64,000 nt of DNA, taken from NCBI GenBank assembly GCA_012295275.1, contig CM022676.1, forward strand, positions 9,195,586 through 9,259,585, read 5' to 3'. A program made the translations under genes and the position numbers. Source of the stretch: Chrysomallon squamiferum. Its lineage: Eukaryota; Mollusca; Gastropoda; Neomphalida; Peltospiridae. Shown one piece after another: positions 25,001 to 39,300 of this stretch (positions are counted from its first letter, which is position 1; each line of letters begins with the position of its first letter). Below the pieces are notes generated by a model. The model was not told the origin of the DNA and did not search any database. It worked only from the letters and a program-made list of their open reading frames with translations.

Positions 25001-28000
25001 AACTGCTATATATATATATAGTGTCTAATGTAATACACATGTTTCATATTTCAGCTGATATTCTGCATGGCATGTTGTGAACCGTTTCACATGTTCTGTC
25101 TGACAGAGGACGAGAGACCAGACGAGGAGAACATGGAGAACTGGTGTTGTCGTAGATGTCAGTTCTGCAACGTCTGCGGTCATCAGAACAATTTGCTGCA
25201 ATGTGACAGGTGTCAGGTGAACTGTTACAATTGTTATAATTCTGTTCTCAGGTATTTTCAGCGTAACATCAGCTGAAATATAATTATTTGAGTATATGTC
25301 AAATAAATAAACCATTGCTTGACCTGAAATACTCTGGAATAGACTAAAAATAATCTGGTATATCTCAAATAAATAAACCATTGCTTAACTAAAATCCTCT
25401 GGAATAGACTAAAAATAATCTGGTATATGTCAAACAAATAAACCATTGCTTATCTAAAATCCTCTGGAATAGACTAAAAATAATCTGGTATATCTCAAAC
25501 AAATAAACCATTGCTTAAACTAAAATCCTCTGGATTTGACTAAAAATAATCTGGTATATGTCAAACAAATAAACCATCGCTTATCCTGAAATACTCTGGA
25601 ATAGAAAAAATAATCATTCAAACAAATAAACCATTGTACAAAAAATTCTGGATTTGACTTTAATCTGCAGTGTTTATTTGTAAGGAAAACATTCAGCAGA
25701 ACTTGTACATAAAAATTACACTTTATCTCTTTTATTGCTAACGTAATTACATATCTGTTTACTTGTGTATCTTATTTTATTTTTTATTTACTTATTTATA
25801 AATTAACTTGTTTACTTATTTATTTATTTATTCATTTATTAATTTACTTACTTATTTATCTATTTATTTACTTATTTATTTGTTTACTTCTTTCTTTCTT
25901 TGTTCTTTATTTCTTTCTTTATTTATTTTTTTAATTATTTACTCATTTATTTATTAATTTACTTACTGATTTATCTATTTATTTACTTAATTATTTGTTT
26001 ACTTCATTCTTTCTTTATTCTTTATTTATTTATTTATTTATTTACTTATTTATTTATTTATTTGTTCATTTATTTATTTACATGTTTATTTACTTATTTA
26101 TTGATTTACTTCTTTATTTTATTTATTTATTTATTTACGTGTTTGTTTATTTATTTATTTATTTATTTATTTATTGAATTACTTATTTACATGTTTATTT
26201 ATTTATTTATTTACTTATTTACTTATTTATTTATTTATTTACAGAGTACTTATCATCCTGAGTGTCTTGGACCAAACTATCCCACGAAGCCATCGCGACA
26301 GAAAAACATCTGGGTGTGCATGAAATGTGTGCGCTGTAAGAGTTGTGGGGCGACCACGCCCGGCAACGGGAACAGCGCCATCTGGATGTACGATTTTTCT
26401 TTGTGTTACGAGTGTGGCCAGCTCATGGACAAAGGTAAACAATGTTTGTGAAAAAGAAATTAAAATGTTGTTTTTTTTGTTTTTTTTTGTATGATGTATG
26501 TGTTGAAAAATAAATGGTTAATATGATAATCCATAATAATCCATACGATGATAATAAAGTGTGTGACGGCCATCTTGAAACCCCATCAAAATGGGTTTTT
26601 GTTTTTTTGTGTTATTTATAAACAAAGATTTGTGTTTTTGTGTTATTTATAAACAAAGATTTGTGGTTTTTTGTTATTTATAAACAAAAGATTTGTGTGT
26701 TTGTTATTTATAAACAAAAGATTTGTGTTTTTTTGTTATTTATAAATAAAGATTTGTGTGTTTCAGGGAACTTCTGTCCTGTTTGTCACAAGTGTTACTC
26801 TGATGACGACTGGGAATCCAAAATGGTGGAATGTGCAAAGTGCAAGAGTTGGGTTCATGCTAAATGTGAAGAACTGTCTGGTATGTTCAACAATCATTCA
26901 TTTTCATCCTATCATTTTTAGACATCTTTCTTTCTTTCTTTTTTTAACTGTTTACTGTGTTTTTTGTGGGTTTTTTTTTGTTTGTTTCTTAGTTTTTTGT
27001 TTGTTTTCTCTTTCTTTTGTGTTTTTCTTTAATATTTTTCTCAATATGTCTTCCTTATTTTTTTATATACTAACTATAGATGTATAATGTTTTACTTACA
27101 TCATTGCAGATTATTATATATTCTAACTATAGATGTGTAATATCTTACTTACATTATTACAGAATATTATATATATTAACTATAGATGTATAATATCTTA
27201 CTTACATCATTGCAGATTATTATATATACTAACTATAGACCTATAATATTTTATTTACGTCATTGCAGATTATTATATATACTAACTATAGATGTATAAT
27301 ATTTTACTTACATCATTGCAGAATATTATATATACTAACTATAGATCAATAATATAATTACTTACGTCATTGCAGATTATGATATAGACTAACTATAGAT
27401 GTATAATATCTGAATTACGTCATTGCAGAATATTAACTAACTAGAGATATATACTAACTACAGACATATAATATCTTACTTACATCATTGCAGATTATTA
27501 TATAGACTAACTATAGATGTGTAATATCTTACTTACATCATTGCAAAATATTAACTAACTAAAGATATATACTAACTACAGACATATAATATTTTATTTA
27601 CGTCATTGCAGACTATTATATTAAACTAACTGTAGATGTATAGACTTTTATTTTTGTCATTTCAGATGAGATGTATCAGGTGTTGTCAGATCTTCCAGAG
27701 GACGTACACTACACGTGTAAGATGTGCTCTACAGAGAGACCTGCGCACTGGGAAGTCATGTTGAATGAAGCTTTCTACGGAGGACTGAAGTCTGTGTTGC
27801 TCGGACTGCTGAACATGAAGTGTTCTCATCACCTGATCAACATAGACCCCGAGGTAAGTGACAGCACTGTCGTTAGGCTGGAAAATAATAATAGTTAGTA
27901 TTAGTATTATTTTTATTTTTATTTTTTTTAAATTTTTATTATTGTTGTTATTTTTATTTTTAAATATTTATTGTTATTATTATTTTTATTTTTATTATTT

Positions 28001-31000
28001 TATTATTATTATAATTATTATTATTATCATTACTATTATATTTTTATTATTATTATTATTTTTATTATTTTATTATTATTACAATTACTATTATTATTAT
28101 TATCATTACTATTATATTTTATTTTTATTATTATTTTTATTATTATTTTATTACTACTACTACTACTACTACTACTAGAATTATTGCAACTACTACTACT
28201 ACTGTTGTTATTGTGACCATTTATATTATTATCTATGCTATTTTACAACTATTATTACTGTTTTGTTTATTCTTATACTTTTTCTTATTATTATTGGTAG
28301 TTGTAGTAGTAGTATTGTTATTATTATTATTATTATTATTATTGTTATTATTATTATTATTACTACTACTGTTGTTACTATTTTACAGAATGAGAAAAGG
28401 ATACAAGAAAACAAAAAGAAATTATCTCCAAAGACAAAATCTATAGAAAGTGCTAAATCAAAATCCGAATCCGAAATTCATCCTAACTCCAGCATCTCTT
28501 CACATGACAAAATCCGGTCATCAGACTCTGAAGACGTTAAAGACATCACCATGGAAACAGACAGTGTCGCTGCTGTTCCAAGCAGCAATTCAGAGACATC
28601 AAAAGCTTCTACAGCTGTTGCCATGGAAGCGGATCGGTCTTCAGCAGCTTCGTCGCCGAGTGACAGAGAAAAGATTGGTGACGGAAAAAGTGACTTACAG
28701 ACATCTTCCATAATCTGTGATAGAAATGAATGTGCTCAACAAAACATGGATCAAAGTGAGTCAGATGATAAAAAAGATATTGTGAGTGTAGAGACGCACA
28801 GCTCATCTTCGGAATCAAGCAGCAGAACGTGTCCAGATGTTAATAATGAGATAACTGACGAGAAGAATGATAATGTACTGTCGTCTGTCCGAGGAAGTGT
28901 TCATTCACAACCAGATGCTAAGCCAGCCAATAAGAAGCCTTCTGACATCATTTCAAGCAATGAAAACAACCGTAACATCATCGATGCAAACTCTCAGTTT
29001 ATTCCAGCCAATAAAAAGAGTGTTGATTCTCTTTCAACCAATGAAAACAGCTCAACGACAAACGCAGCCAATGAAAAGCGCGCAGACGTGTCGACAACCA
29101 ATGAAAATTGTCCCGATTCTAAGGCAGCCAATGAAATGAACTTGAGTTCAAAGGGTGAATTATCAGATGACAACAGCGATGTTGAGATGGCAGAGGTGGC
29201 GTTGCCCTCAGCCCTTGACGACAACGATAATGATGAATGTTTCAACAAGTTTGATCTGATTCGACCGATATTCAGATCTGGAGGCACTCCAGATTCCCAG
29301 GTCTCTACCAAAGTCAGGTACGATCCAACAGAGAACAATGCTGACGCCTTCGACGATTCACCTGAAAAGAGTTCATCTCCTGATTTAGATAGAAGTCCCT
29401 CCCAGTTGAAAAGTGATCAGCTGCCTACGACTTCTGAGAATAAAACTTCTGAAAATTGTGAAGCTGAGATTCCGAAAAGCCTAACTCATGCTATGGAACA
29501 GTCTGAAGTAGACACCTCGAAAGGCATAATCCATGCAATAGAGCAGTCTGAAGTTGGCATTCCGAAAAGCGTAACTCCTGTGCACATGAGTCGTGCAGAT
29601 GCTGAAACATGCAGACCACATACTGACACAGCAGAGCAGAAACACGTTAATTCTCCGCATAAAGCTGATATCTGCGAGGAGTCCGCGACAGCTACGTCAT
29701 TAGGAACAACAGACGAGAAATCAGAAATGGAAATAAAGATCGAAGACGAAAACAACAGCTCGGTTCAGGAGAACAGAGTCGATCCCCATTCTGCCATGGA
29801 TCTTTGCGATTCTTTCAAAACCGAGCCTCCCGGAACGAACGTTTCTGAAACTGACGACTCGGCACAGAAGAAAACTGCTGGATCAGACGTGGCTGCAATG
29901 GCATCATCTTCAACGTCATCGTCACTGGAATCAGCAAAACTGGAACCAGTCATGGATGTTGACGAAGACGAAAAGGACGGCAATGCGATAACAAAAATGG
30001 CTGACATCATGAGTGACTCGACAGAGACTCTCTCTCATCCCAGCAACTCCAGGTCCAGCCCTGAAGGCTCGGAAGGTTCGAATAAGAAGGCTGCTGTTCA
30101 TTTTCTGAGTCCCAAGTCCCTGGAGTACTTAAACAAGAGGCTTGCCAAGAGGGAATTTCCAAAAGATTTTGCAGCAGTTAAGGAGAAGCTGGAGAAAAAC
30201 TTGTACAAAACTGTGGTAAGTTGATACTTTCTGTTACTTACAATGTTGTTAAAATAATAGGATAATAATCATAATTTCTTGTGTAAGTTGATACTTTCTG
30301 TTACTTACCATGCTGTTAAAATAATAGAGTAACTTCTTGTTTTGTTTTTAATCTTTCTGTTCATACTTTGATTTTGTTTTTATTAAAATACTGTGGTAAG
30401 TTGATATTTTGTTTTTTATTAAAATACTATGGTAAGTTGATATTTTGTTTTTATTAAAAAAAACTGGTAAGTTGATATTTTGTTTTAATCAAAACACTAT
30501 GGTAAGTTGATATTTTGTGTTTGTTACTTATCTCGTTAGACAATGACAATAAATTAATGTATTTTCTGAGATTAGCTTGTTACAGTTCTGTGATAAGTTG
30601 ATACTTTATTAACATCTGTTATTAATCCTGTTAGAAAACTGTGATACGATACGTTGATACTTCATTTTTAATTTCTTACATTTATGGCAAATTTCAGTTG
30701 CATAATGTATACATATTACACTTACAAAGTTAATGCAGACTTGTAGATATTGTACAATCAACATTTACTTATAGAAAAACTGCTTGTGTGTGTGTACTTA
30801 CAAGTTTTATTTGCATGACTCAATGCGGATTTGAATGTATTTTTTTATTCGTGTATGGAAAACAGTTCCATTGAACTTCACTCTGTGTGATTTATTCTGT
30901 TTGTACAGGAAGAATTTAGTGAAGATATGGTAAACATCATCCAGGCAGCATTAAATTCCGAAGACACTGTCACACGTAAGAAAATGAACAACTCAGTCAG

Positions 31001-32341
31001 ATCAACGTTCATCAAAGTAAGTTTTAAACTTGATTCTCACCACATTTCACACACACGATAAAACCTTTTCTTGATTAAAATCGCACTGTCTGATTTTATA
31101 AATTTCGATTTATCGTAATGCTATGAGTTTCGTTTATCGTTATTAATATTTTATAATTTAAATTTCACGCATGTGTGTGTGTTTTCTTTCTATTTTTTCA
31201 AAGCAAATGGAAAAGGCTTTCCCATGGTTCAATGTAAACACGTGCAAACTTTGGGAGCACAATCGCAATTTGCCAGAGTAAGTGGACATTATATTAAGAC
31301 AGAAAATAATTCTGTTCCAAAAGTGTTTCAAAATAAACTCGTTTAAAGTTTTTAATTGTTAGCCAGATTCGGAAACAGTTTAAATTATCAGAATTTGACA
31401 GTGACTTGTTTAACTTGATACACCACTACAGATTACAATTTTTAGTTTTAACAAGATTCAGTAATACGGGGTTAAACTTGTCAACCTTAACAATAACTTG
31501 ACACCATCGTAGTATTGCTGTCATACCATCTTTACCACTACCTTGATATCCACCTTAATGTTGTGACGATATCGGCATTAATATTATTTAAAATTGCCTT
31601 ATTTTTAATTTACGTCACCTTTTTTTGTTTTTTCAGTGGTATGCTCCCTGATGCCGTGCTTCCACCCACAGATGACCACACCTACGCCCAGTGGCTAGAG
31701 AGAGAGGAACCGCCCATATCACCGCAACCTTCACCTTTCAAACGATGTCCAAACAAGTCTCAAGATAAGGTCGTTGTACCAATGGGTACGTTTGATTTTT
31801 ATATTTCTTATTTTGATGTAATGTCGACTAAGATGCAGCTTTCAATATTTTAAACTGTTGTAGAAAGACATTTGTTTGTGAGGGAGAATGGTATGAAAGA
31901 GATTTACTGGGTAGAGTTACAAAGAACACCGTTAAAAAATAAGTTATAGTCATTTACTGAAGAGATCAGTAGCACTTTACATATTTTTGTATGGTTGTTT
32001 TCTTTTTCTAATTTGTTTTCTTATTATTACTACTACTACTACTACTATTATTGTTTTGTTATCATCATCGTCATTATTGCTACTACTAGTACTACTATTA
32101 TTATTATTATTGCTTATCATCATCATCACTATTACTGCTACTACTACTACTACTACTACTACTTCTGCTACTACTGCTACTACCACTACTACTACTGTTG
32201 TTTTTATTATTATTACTGGTTTATGTGTCTTATTTTGTTATTTATTTGTTGCTTTAACAGATGAATCACAGCCTGGTAATTCTTTCTGTATTTATATTGT
32301 GTGCAGAATGTTGTTCTGTTTGTTTGGGTTTATTTATTTAC

Positions 32342-32373
<32 letters not shown>

Positions 32374-32877
32374 ATTTAATTATTTATTTATTTAGTTATT
32401 TGTGTTTGTAGATGTCTTAAAGATCTTGCTTATTGTTTACTTACCATATTAATTTTGTTTTATTTTTTTTGTTTTATAACATGACAATAAACGACCAATA
32501 CAGTAATATATGAACACACACATACACACACACGCACACATGTGCGTTTATATACACACATATTCCCATGTTATAAATTTCATATTTCTGGTTATTATTG
32601 TTTTATTATTATCAGCATTATGCTAAGTACTTTTTTATCTTTTTTTTATTTATTTATTTTAAATTTTTTTTTTTTTTTTTTATTATTTATTATCATCATT
32701 GTTGGTGCTGTTGCTGTATTGTTATTGTTCTTGTGATCATTACTATTACAGATGCTCGTATTATATTACTATTGTTGTTGTTTATTCATCATCATAATTA
32801 TTAACACTATTATTATAATTATTACCATAATTATAATAACAATTATTGTCATCATCATCATCATCATCTGGTTCTTA

Positions 32878-32936
<59 letters not shown>

Positions 32937-35181
32937 TTCAGCCTCATTTGATGAAAGTGGACCAGTAATAAATGCCGCTGAAGTAGTTGCATACGCTGCA
33001 GAGTCTGACTATGATGGTGAAGATATACGACGTTGTGTTCTGTGTTCAAAACTTGGTGACGATGATCCCGAAGTAAGACGTTTAAAACAATTTCTTTTTA
33101 ATTCGCGGATTCATCCAGTTAGATTTAACTGTTTATTTTTATTTTATTTTTAATTTTATTTTTTTTTAATTTAAATCTATGGAAAACATCAGTGTTTTAT
33201 TTTAGATTAATTATAATGATAGTGATGATAATGATAGAAAAGTGTTTAATATATATTTTTTTAAATTAAATTTTAAATCTATGGAATACCTCTGTAAAGT
33301 GTTTTAGAATATAAACAATAGTGATGGTGATTTTATTTATTTTTAATCTTGAGTATTTCATTTTTGAAGAAGAAATAAAACAAAAGTAGTTTTGTTTCTT
33401 TGAGAAAGGAGAATCTAAAGTGAAATTGATTTGATTTTGTTTTAACTCTGTATAACAGCCACCTGTGTTTGAAGGACATCTTAAGTTTCTCCAATTATGC
33501 AATTATAAGTTTTAATATATTATTTAAGTCACCTATCTATAAAACTGCTCAGTTTTATTTTACGATTCAAATCTGAATTACACTGAACTGTCTGTAACAA
33601 CCATTTGAGGTTTACCTGAGCAATGCACATCAAGTTTATACCTGAATTACAACCACCTGCCTACAACAGCCACCTTAAGTTTCCTCAAAAGTGCATTTTA
33701 TCTCAGCCTAACAATGACCTGTCTATTACAGCCTCTTCAGCTTTATCCAATCAGTCATTCGAGTTCTAAATCTGTATTACAACCACCTGCCTATAACAGA
33801 TACTTTAAACTTCCTTCCACAATGCATCTAGTTTTAATTCTATATCACAACCACCTGTGTATAACATACCCCTTAAATGTCCTTCCAGAATGAATTTCAT
33901 GTTTTATCTGTATATATTCAACCATCTGTCTTATATTATTTTTCACAACCACTTTCTGCCTGGAGTCCCGAGTGGCTGTACTGGACAATGTTTGACAGTA
34001 TTAATGAGCTTTGCGTCTGCTGTTGTTGTTTTTTTGCAGGATGCGGGAAGGTTGTTGTATGTGGGACAGAACGACTGGGTGCATGTGAACTGTGCCCTGT
34101 GGTCAGCCGAAGTGTTTGAAGAGAGAGACGGCTGTCTGCAGAACGTTCACTCGGCAATAACACGAGGAAAGAAACTGGTATACTTTTCTTTACTGCTTAA
34201 ATTTTTTTTTAATAATAATACACTAAATTATTTGTGGTGGGAAGGAGGGAGGGGCAGGGAAATCTTAAAAAAAAAAAAAATTTTAAAAAAAAAATTCAAA
34301 TTTTGTGTGTGTGTTAATCATCTGTGAAAAATTATCATCCAGCTTCTATCACTTACAATATTTTTGTGTATATGCAGTGGCATGCCAAGAGGGGGTGAAA
34401 AAAGGGGTGGTGCTGCCCCCGGGCATCCAGATGGGTGGATGGGTGTATCCAGTCAGAGAAAAGAATTTAATAAATTTGATGTTTATTTTGTGTTTTGTCT
34501 GGCTTTACATATTCAAAATATCTTCCCTTGTTAATAATATTTCTCAGTACCAGGCCTTATACTGGAGTCTTTGCAGCTTACAATCAAGGTGTTGGCACCA
34601 GACATTTGCATGCCTCTGTGTATACAAGTGTGTAAGTGTGTTTGTGTGTACGTTGGAGTATGTGTATATATACACACTAAACCATCTGAAATGAGTAAGA
34701 TACAACAATCTCAGCTTTTCAAAAACTATTGAGAATTTGGTAGCTTTTTTTCATTTTTTTTTTTTTTTTTGGATAAAGGATCATCATAATTATAATAATA
34801 ATCACTGAGGACTCCAGTATACAGCATACACTGTGTATACTAAAGTTTTACATCTGTTTGCTTCTCTATGTTTATTTTTTCTTAGCTCTGTGATTATTGT
34901 GGAAAATCGGGGGCCACTGTAGGCTGTTGTAGTAGAGGCTGCTCAGGAAATTATCACTTCAGCTGCGCAAGAATTGCCCATTGTGTCTTTCAAGAGGACA
35001 AGAAAGTTTACTGTCGTATCCATGGCGACCAAGCTGTTGGGGAGGTATATATATGTTTGTTTACTTCTTTGTTTCTCGTTTATTTATTTATATTTTTATG
35101 TACTTAATTAGATATGTTTGTTTGTGTTTCTTTGTTTATTCATTTATTTACTTCTTTAAATATTTATTGATTGATTGATTG

Positions 35182-35237
<56 letters not shown>

Positions 35238-36364
35238 CTTACTTATGTATATGATTGATTTATAGATGGATTTTTTTTTTCTACCAGCAAAATAAATACA
35301 GCATGTTATGCCTTCCTTTTTCAAAAAATAATAAATAAATAAATATATATTTTTATTATCTTTGTTATATACAATTGTAATTAGTTGCTGTTGGTTTTTT
35401 AAATAAAGAATAATATAATTTAATAATATATATGATCTCCATTTATAACTTAAAAGAAATAACATTAAAACTTTCAGAAGTTATCGTAAAGATTTTTCTC
35501 TGCTCATGATTTTTTAATATTAAAAACTTTCTGCTTATGTTTTTCTCTGCTTATGTCAACTTTTCTTATTATTTTCAAATGAGAATAAAATAATTGCTGT
35601 ACATTGGTATCAGTTGATAAAATAATAGAAATATTCTGTTAAAAAAAAAAATGTAATGTTGAAACCTTTTCAGATGGTACATCATGGCAGCTTTTCAGTG
35701 CTGCGTCGAGTTTGCGTTGACATGGAAGGCAGATATTCCAAAAAATCCTGGAACAAAGGAATCACTCCAAAACTGTTGAACATTCTCATAGGTAATCTTC
35801 AAGTTAGATTTATTTCTGTTTGTAAAATTTTAAGGAATTTTTTTGTTTTGGAAATGTGTTTCTGTTTTTGTGTCATGGAACAGAGTTTCGTATATATTAC
35901 TGGCAATGGATTACAATTATTTTATATGTCTTGATACTATATATTATATTATTTTCTGGTTTAGGGTCATATACTGTAGAAATATATATTATCTGGCAAT
36001 AAATTATGAAGTAGAATCATGTAATACTGTACTGTGGATTATGAAAAAGACTTTATTTTATTAACTGATGTTGTATTGGATGTGTTTCTGCTTTAGGGTC
36101 GTGTACTGTAGAAATATATATTATCTGGCAATAAATTATGAAGTAGAATCATATAATACTGTACAGTGGATTATGAAAAAGACTTTATTTTATTAACTGA
36201 TGTTGTATTGGATTTGTTTCTGCTTCAGGGTCGTGTACTATTGAATCACTTGGACATCTTGAACCTCTTTCTGATAGGTCAGACTTTCTGCTGCCTGTTG
36301 ATTTTGTGTAAGTGTGTCTTTGTATTACTTACTGCTGTGGTATCAATAGTTATCATGAGAGAGT

Positions 36365-36396
<32 letters not shown>

Positions 36397-39300
36397 CTTA
36401 TAGATACATATTTTTGTGTGTATAGGTTTGTGAGTATGTGTGTATATATATATATATCTTTTAGTGTTTGTGTAAATAAATTCAAGAATTTTAATAGTAA
36501 AATAACACTTTTTAGAGAATTATTACAAACAAAATATATTTATTATTAGCAATTTTTTTTTTTTTTTTTTTTTTAAATTTCATTACACTATTTTATATCC
36601 ACATATGAATCAAAGAGAAAGTTTTAAAAAAGGGGGGCCCTGAATATCCTTATATTACTTTCATGTTATAACAATATGATTTAAAAAAATAATAATCATA
36701 AGTTTGAGATACAAGTATGGTGTATTATAGTAGTTTCTTTTAACTGATTAATAATTTGAGACAGGTGAGTGGGAAAAAACCCCATTAAAGTACAAGAGTT
36801 GTTAGACAAATGCACATATAGTTAATATTGTTTTCCTATACATTAATATGTAGTGGTAGGAAGATAAAAGTTAAACTGCAGATATAGAAAGAAATTAATT
36901 GTGTTTAGTCAGATTTACACATCAAAGCACACAGACTGGGCTGTCCTTGTTCCTGAAATTCAGAAAACAGGCCTACCCTCATTTGCCTGAATTCTCAATA
37001 AAAATATGTATTCTCATAATTATTGCAGTATTGACTCAAATCCTTCCAGAATTAATGTCATATGCAAACATCAGTTTGTCATACAAACAACATTTTTTTT
37101 TAGCTCTAATAAACACATGCAAAACAGCACATTTTGGCACCATCAGATATCCAGAAAAGGGCAGATGATATGAAAAAAAATGCCTCTTTTTTTCCGTTTG
37201 AGTGAAACACAACATACACACACATAGGATTTTATTCATTTGTATTTCAGGTGTTCACGAGTGTACTGGAGCACAAAAGACGCACGGCGTCGATGCATCT
37301 ACACGTGTCGAATAACAGAGATTAGACCCACTGTCACAGTGCCCGAGGTAAACATCAAAGACATGACCATCATCCACGATGAATCTCACCCAGACTTTGT
37401 TCCCCTTGACAAGCTCGATCTGAAGTCACTCGGGCTGCCTTCCCTTCTGAACTCGTCCGACCAAGGTGTGCAGAAGATGGATGACGTCATCTTTGTTTCT
37501 GAGAGTCACTGCTGTGTGACTACTACCACAGCAGCAATAACGACGATGTCATCAACGGTGACGTTTACGTCCAGGATTAAGAATGCCGCTTCTGCCGAAA
37601 ATGTGTCTTGCGTTACGACGCCAGAAGTAAAACTTCAAGGAGAATTTCAGAAGATGGATAGAGTAAACAGGACTAGTTCTCCTGCGACGTCCAGCAGAAT
37701 CAATCTTGATGTCCTCTCTCCGAACACTCTGAAATACCTCGGCCCTACTGCCCTGAACAAGTATTCATCGCTCGAACAGCCGGTCAGAGTTAAAGACGAC
37801 GATTTTGGAAACTTGACGAAAATGGTTGACAGACTAAACAACGCCGCAATTCGAGGAAAAACCAGTTCAGGCGCAGGGCCTGGCACAAAGAGACCGGCCA
37901 GCGTCGAGAGGATGATAGCCGAGTCAGCTTCGCCTCCTGCTGGAAAACTGAAACGTTCGTCCTCGTGCGATAGTCCGTTCCATCAGGAGATCTCTAAGCC
38001 GTTAAAATCTTTCACTCCTTTTGCCAACTCGGAAAATAAACTCGACGCGTCTGTGACTGAAAAACTCACTGATGTTTGCATGGCAGCAGCAGCAGAAGTG
38101 GATAAATCCACACTTTGTCCTCCTGATGTAAAATCATCTCCTGCTGCTGATGAAGTGTCTTCCAGTGAAACCGCTGAATCCAGCAACTCGGATGTGGTTG
38201 AGACAACCGATGAACAGGCTCTGGTTGAAAAGGTTCTGAGCAGTGTTCCGTCGGAGCTGTTGGAAGATGGAGAAAGTCAGACTATCGTGGTGCTGGCTGA
38301 AGATTCAAATCTCACCGAGGAAGAGATGATCGAACTGGCTCGAAGTGCTCTGGAAAATGACAACACTGGAACAGACACCAACATTTCAGAAGCTGATGCA
38401 AGCACACCAGATCTGTCTACAACAGATGTTAACAAGGACATTATGAACCAAACAGCAGTAAACACAATCAGTCAGGCAGCTCAAGAAGATGAAGTAAATC
38501 TTGAAAGAAAAGACCCAGGATTGTTAAGTCCAGCCATTATTGAAGTCGGTTTTGAAACGGTAGAGTCGTCAAGCCAGATCTATGAAGAAACCAATACTAA
38601 TAGTAAAATCGCAAAACAGGCAGCTAAAGAGCACAAAGCTGTTAAAAAGGTCCACTCAAAAGTCAGCCCTAAATCAAAACAGAAAGTGTCTGGAAAAGAG
38701 TCTGTCAAGGACAGAAATGATTTGGATCAAGAGGTGAAATCAAATGCTTCTCGACTTCCTAACGTTCCAAAGATCGTTGAGGAGATATTGTCCAATGATT
38801 TTGGTGTGTATTTGCCACGCATAAATAATGATAACTGCATTCGTGAATCTCCTAAAAAAATGGTTACAGAAAGATCAGAAGAATATCCTGATGCAGAAAA
38901 AGCCACTGGATGTGAATTGAGCAAGTTTGAAGTTCGTAAAGATCAAATTGGTGAAGCTGGGAAAGAAAAGAAAGGCAAAGTTCAGAAGAAATCAGATGCA
39001 AGAGGAAAAGAGGCTTCCATGAGTAAAACTAAACAGATTCCAGAACATCATGGCATCGTTTTGCAACGTAAAGATCACAAGAACAAGGAGTCTGGTTCAA
39101 AAATGGTTAACATATTTAATTCTGTTGATGCCGAGAGTGAAGTCAGAGATGTTCAGGCAGGGTCTGGTGAAGCAGTTGACAGGTCCAGTCATACTGGAGC
39201 CGTGGCTGAACTGAAAACACCTTACTCTGTTCATGAGAAGGAGTCTTTTCCTAAGTCTGACAGCTTGTCTGTAATATCAGCACAGACTCGTAAAAAGACA

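Noticed and set aside
32752-32880. Possible exon after ATTACAG at 32751
   Set aside because: The following sequence is microsatellite with no frame that joins exon 18 or 19 to exon 20.
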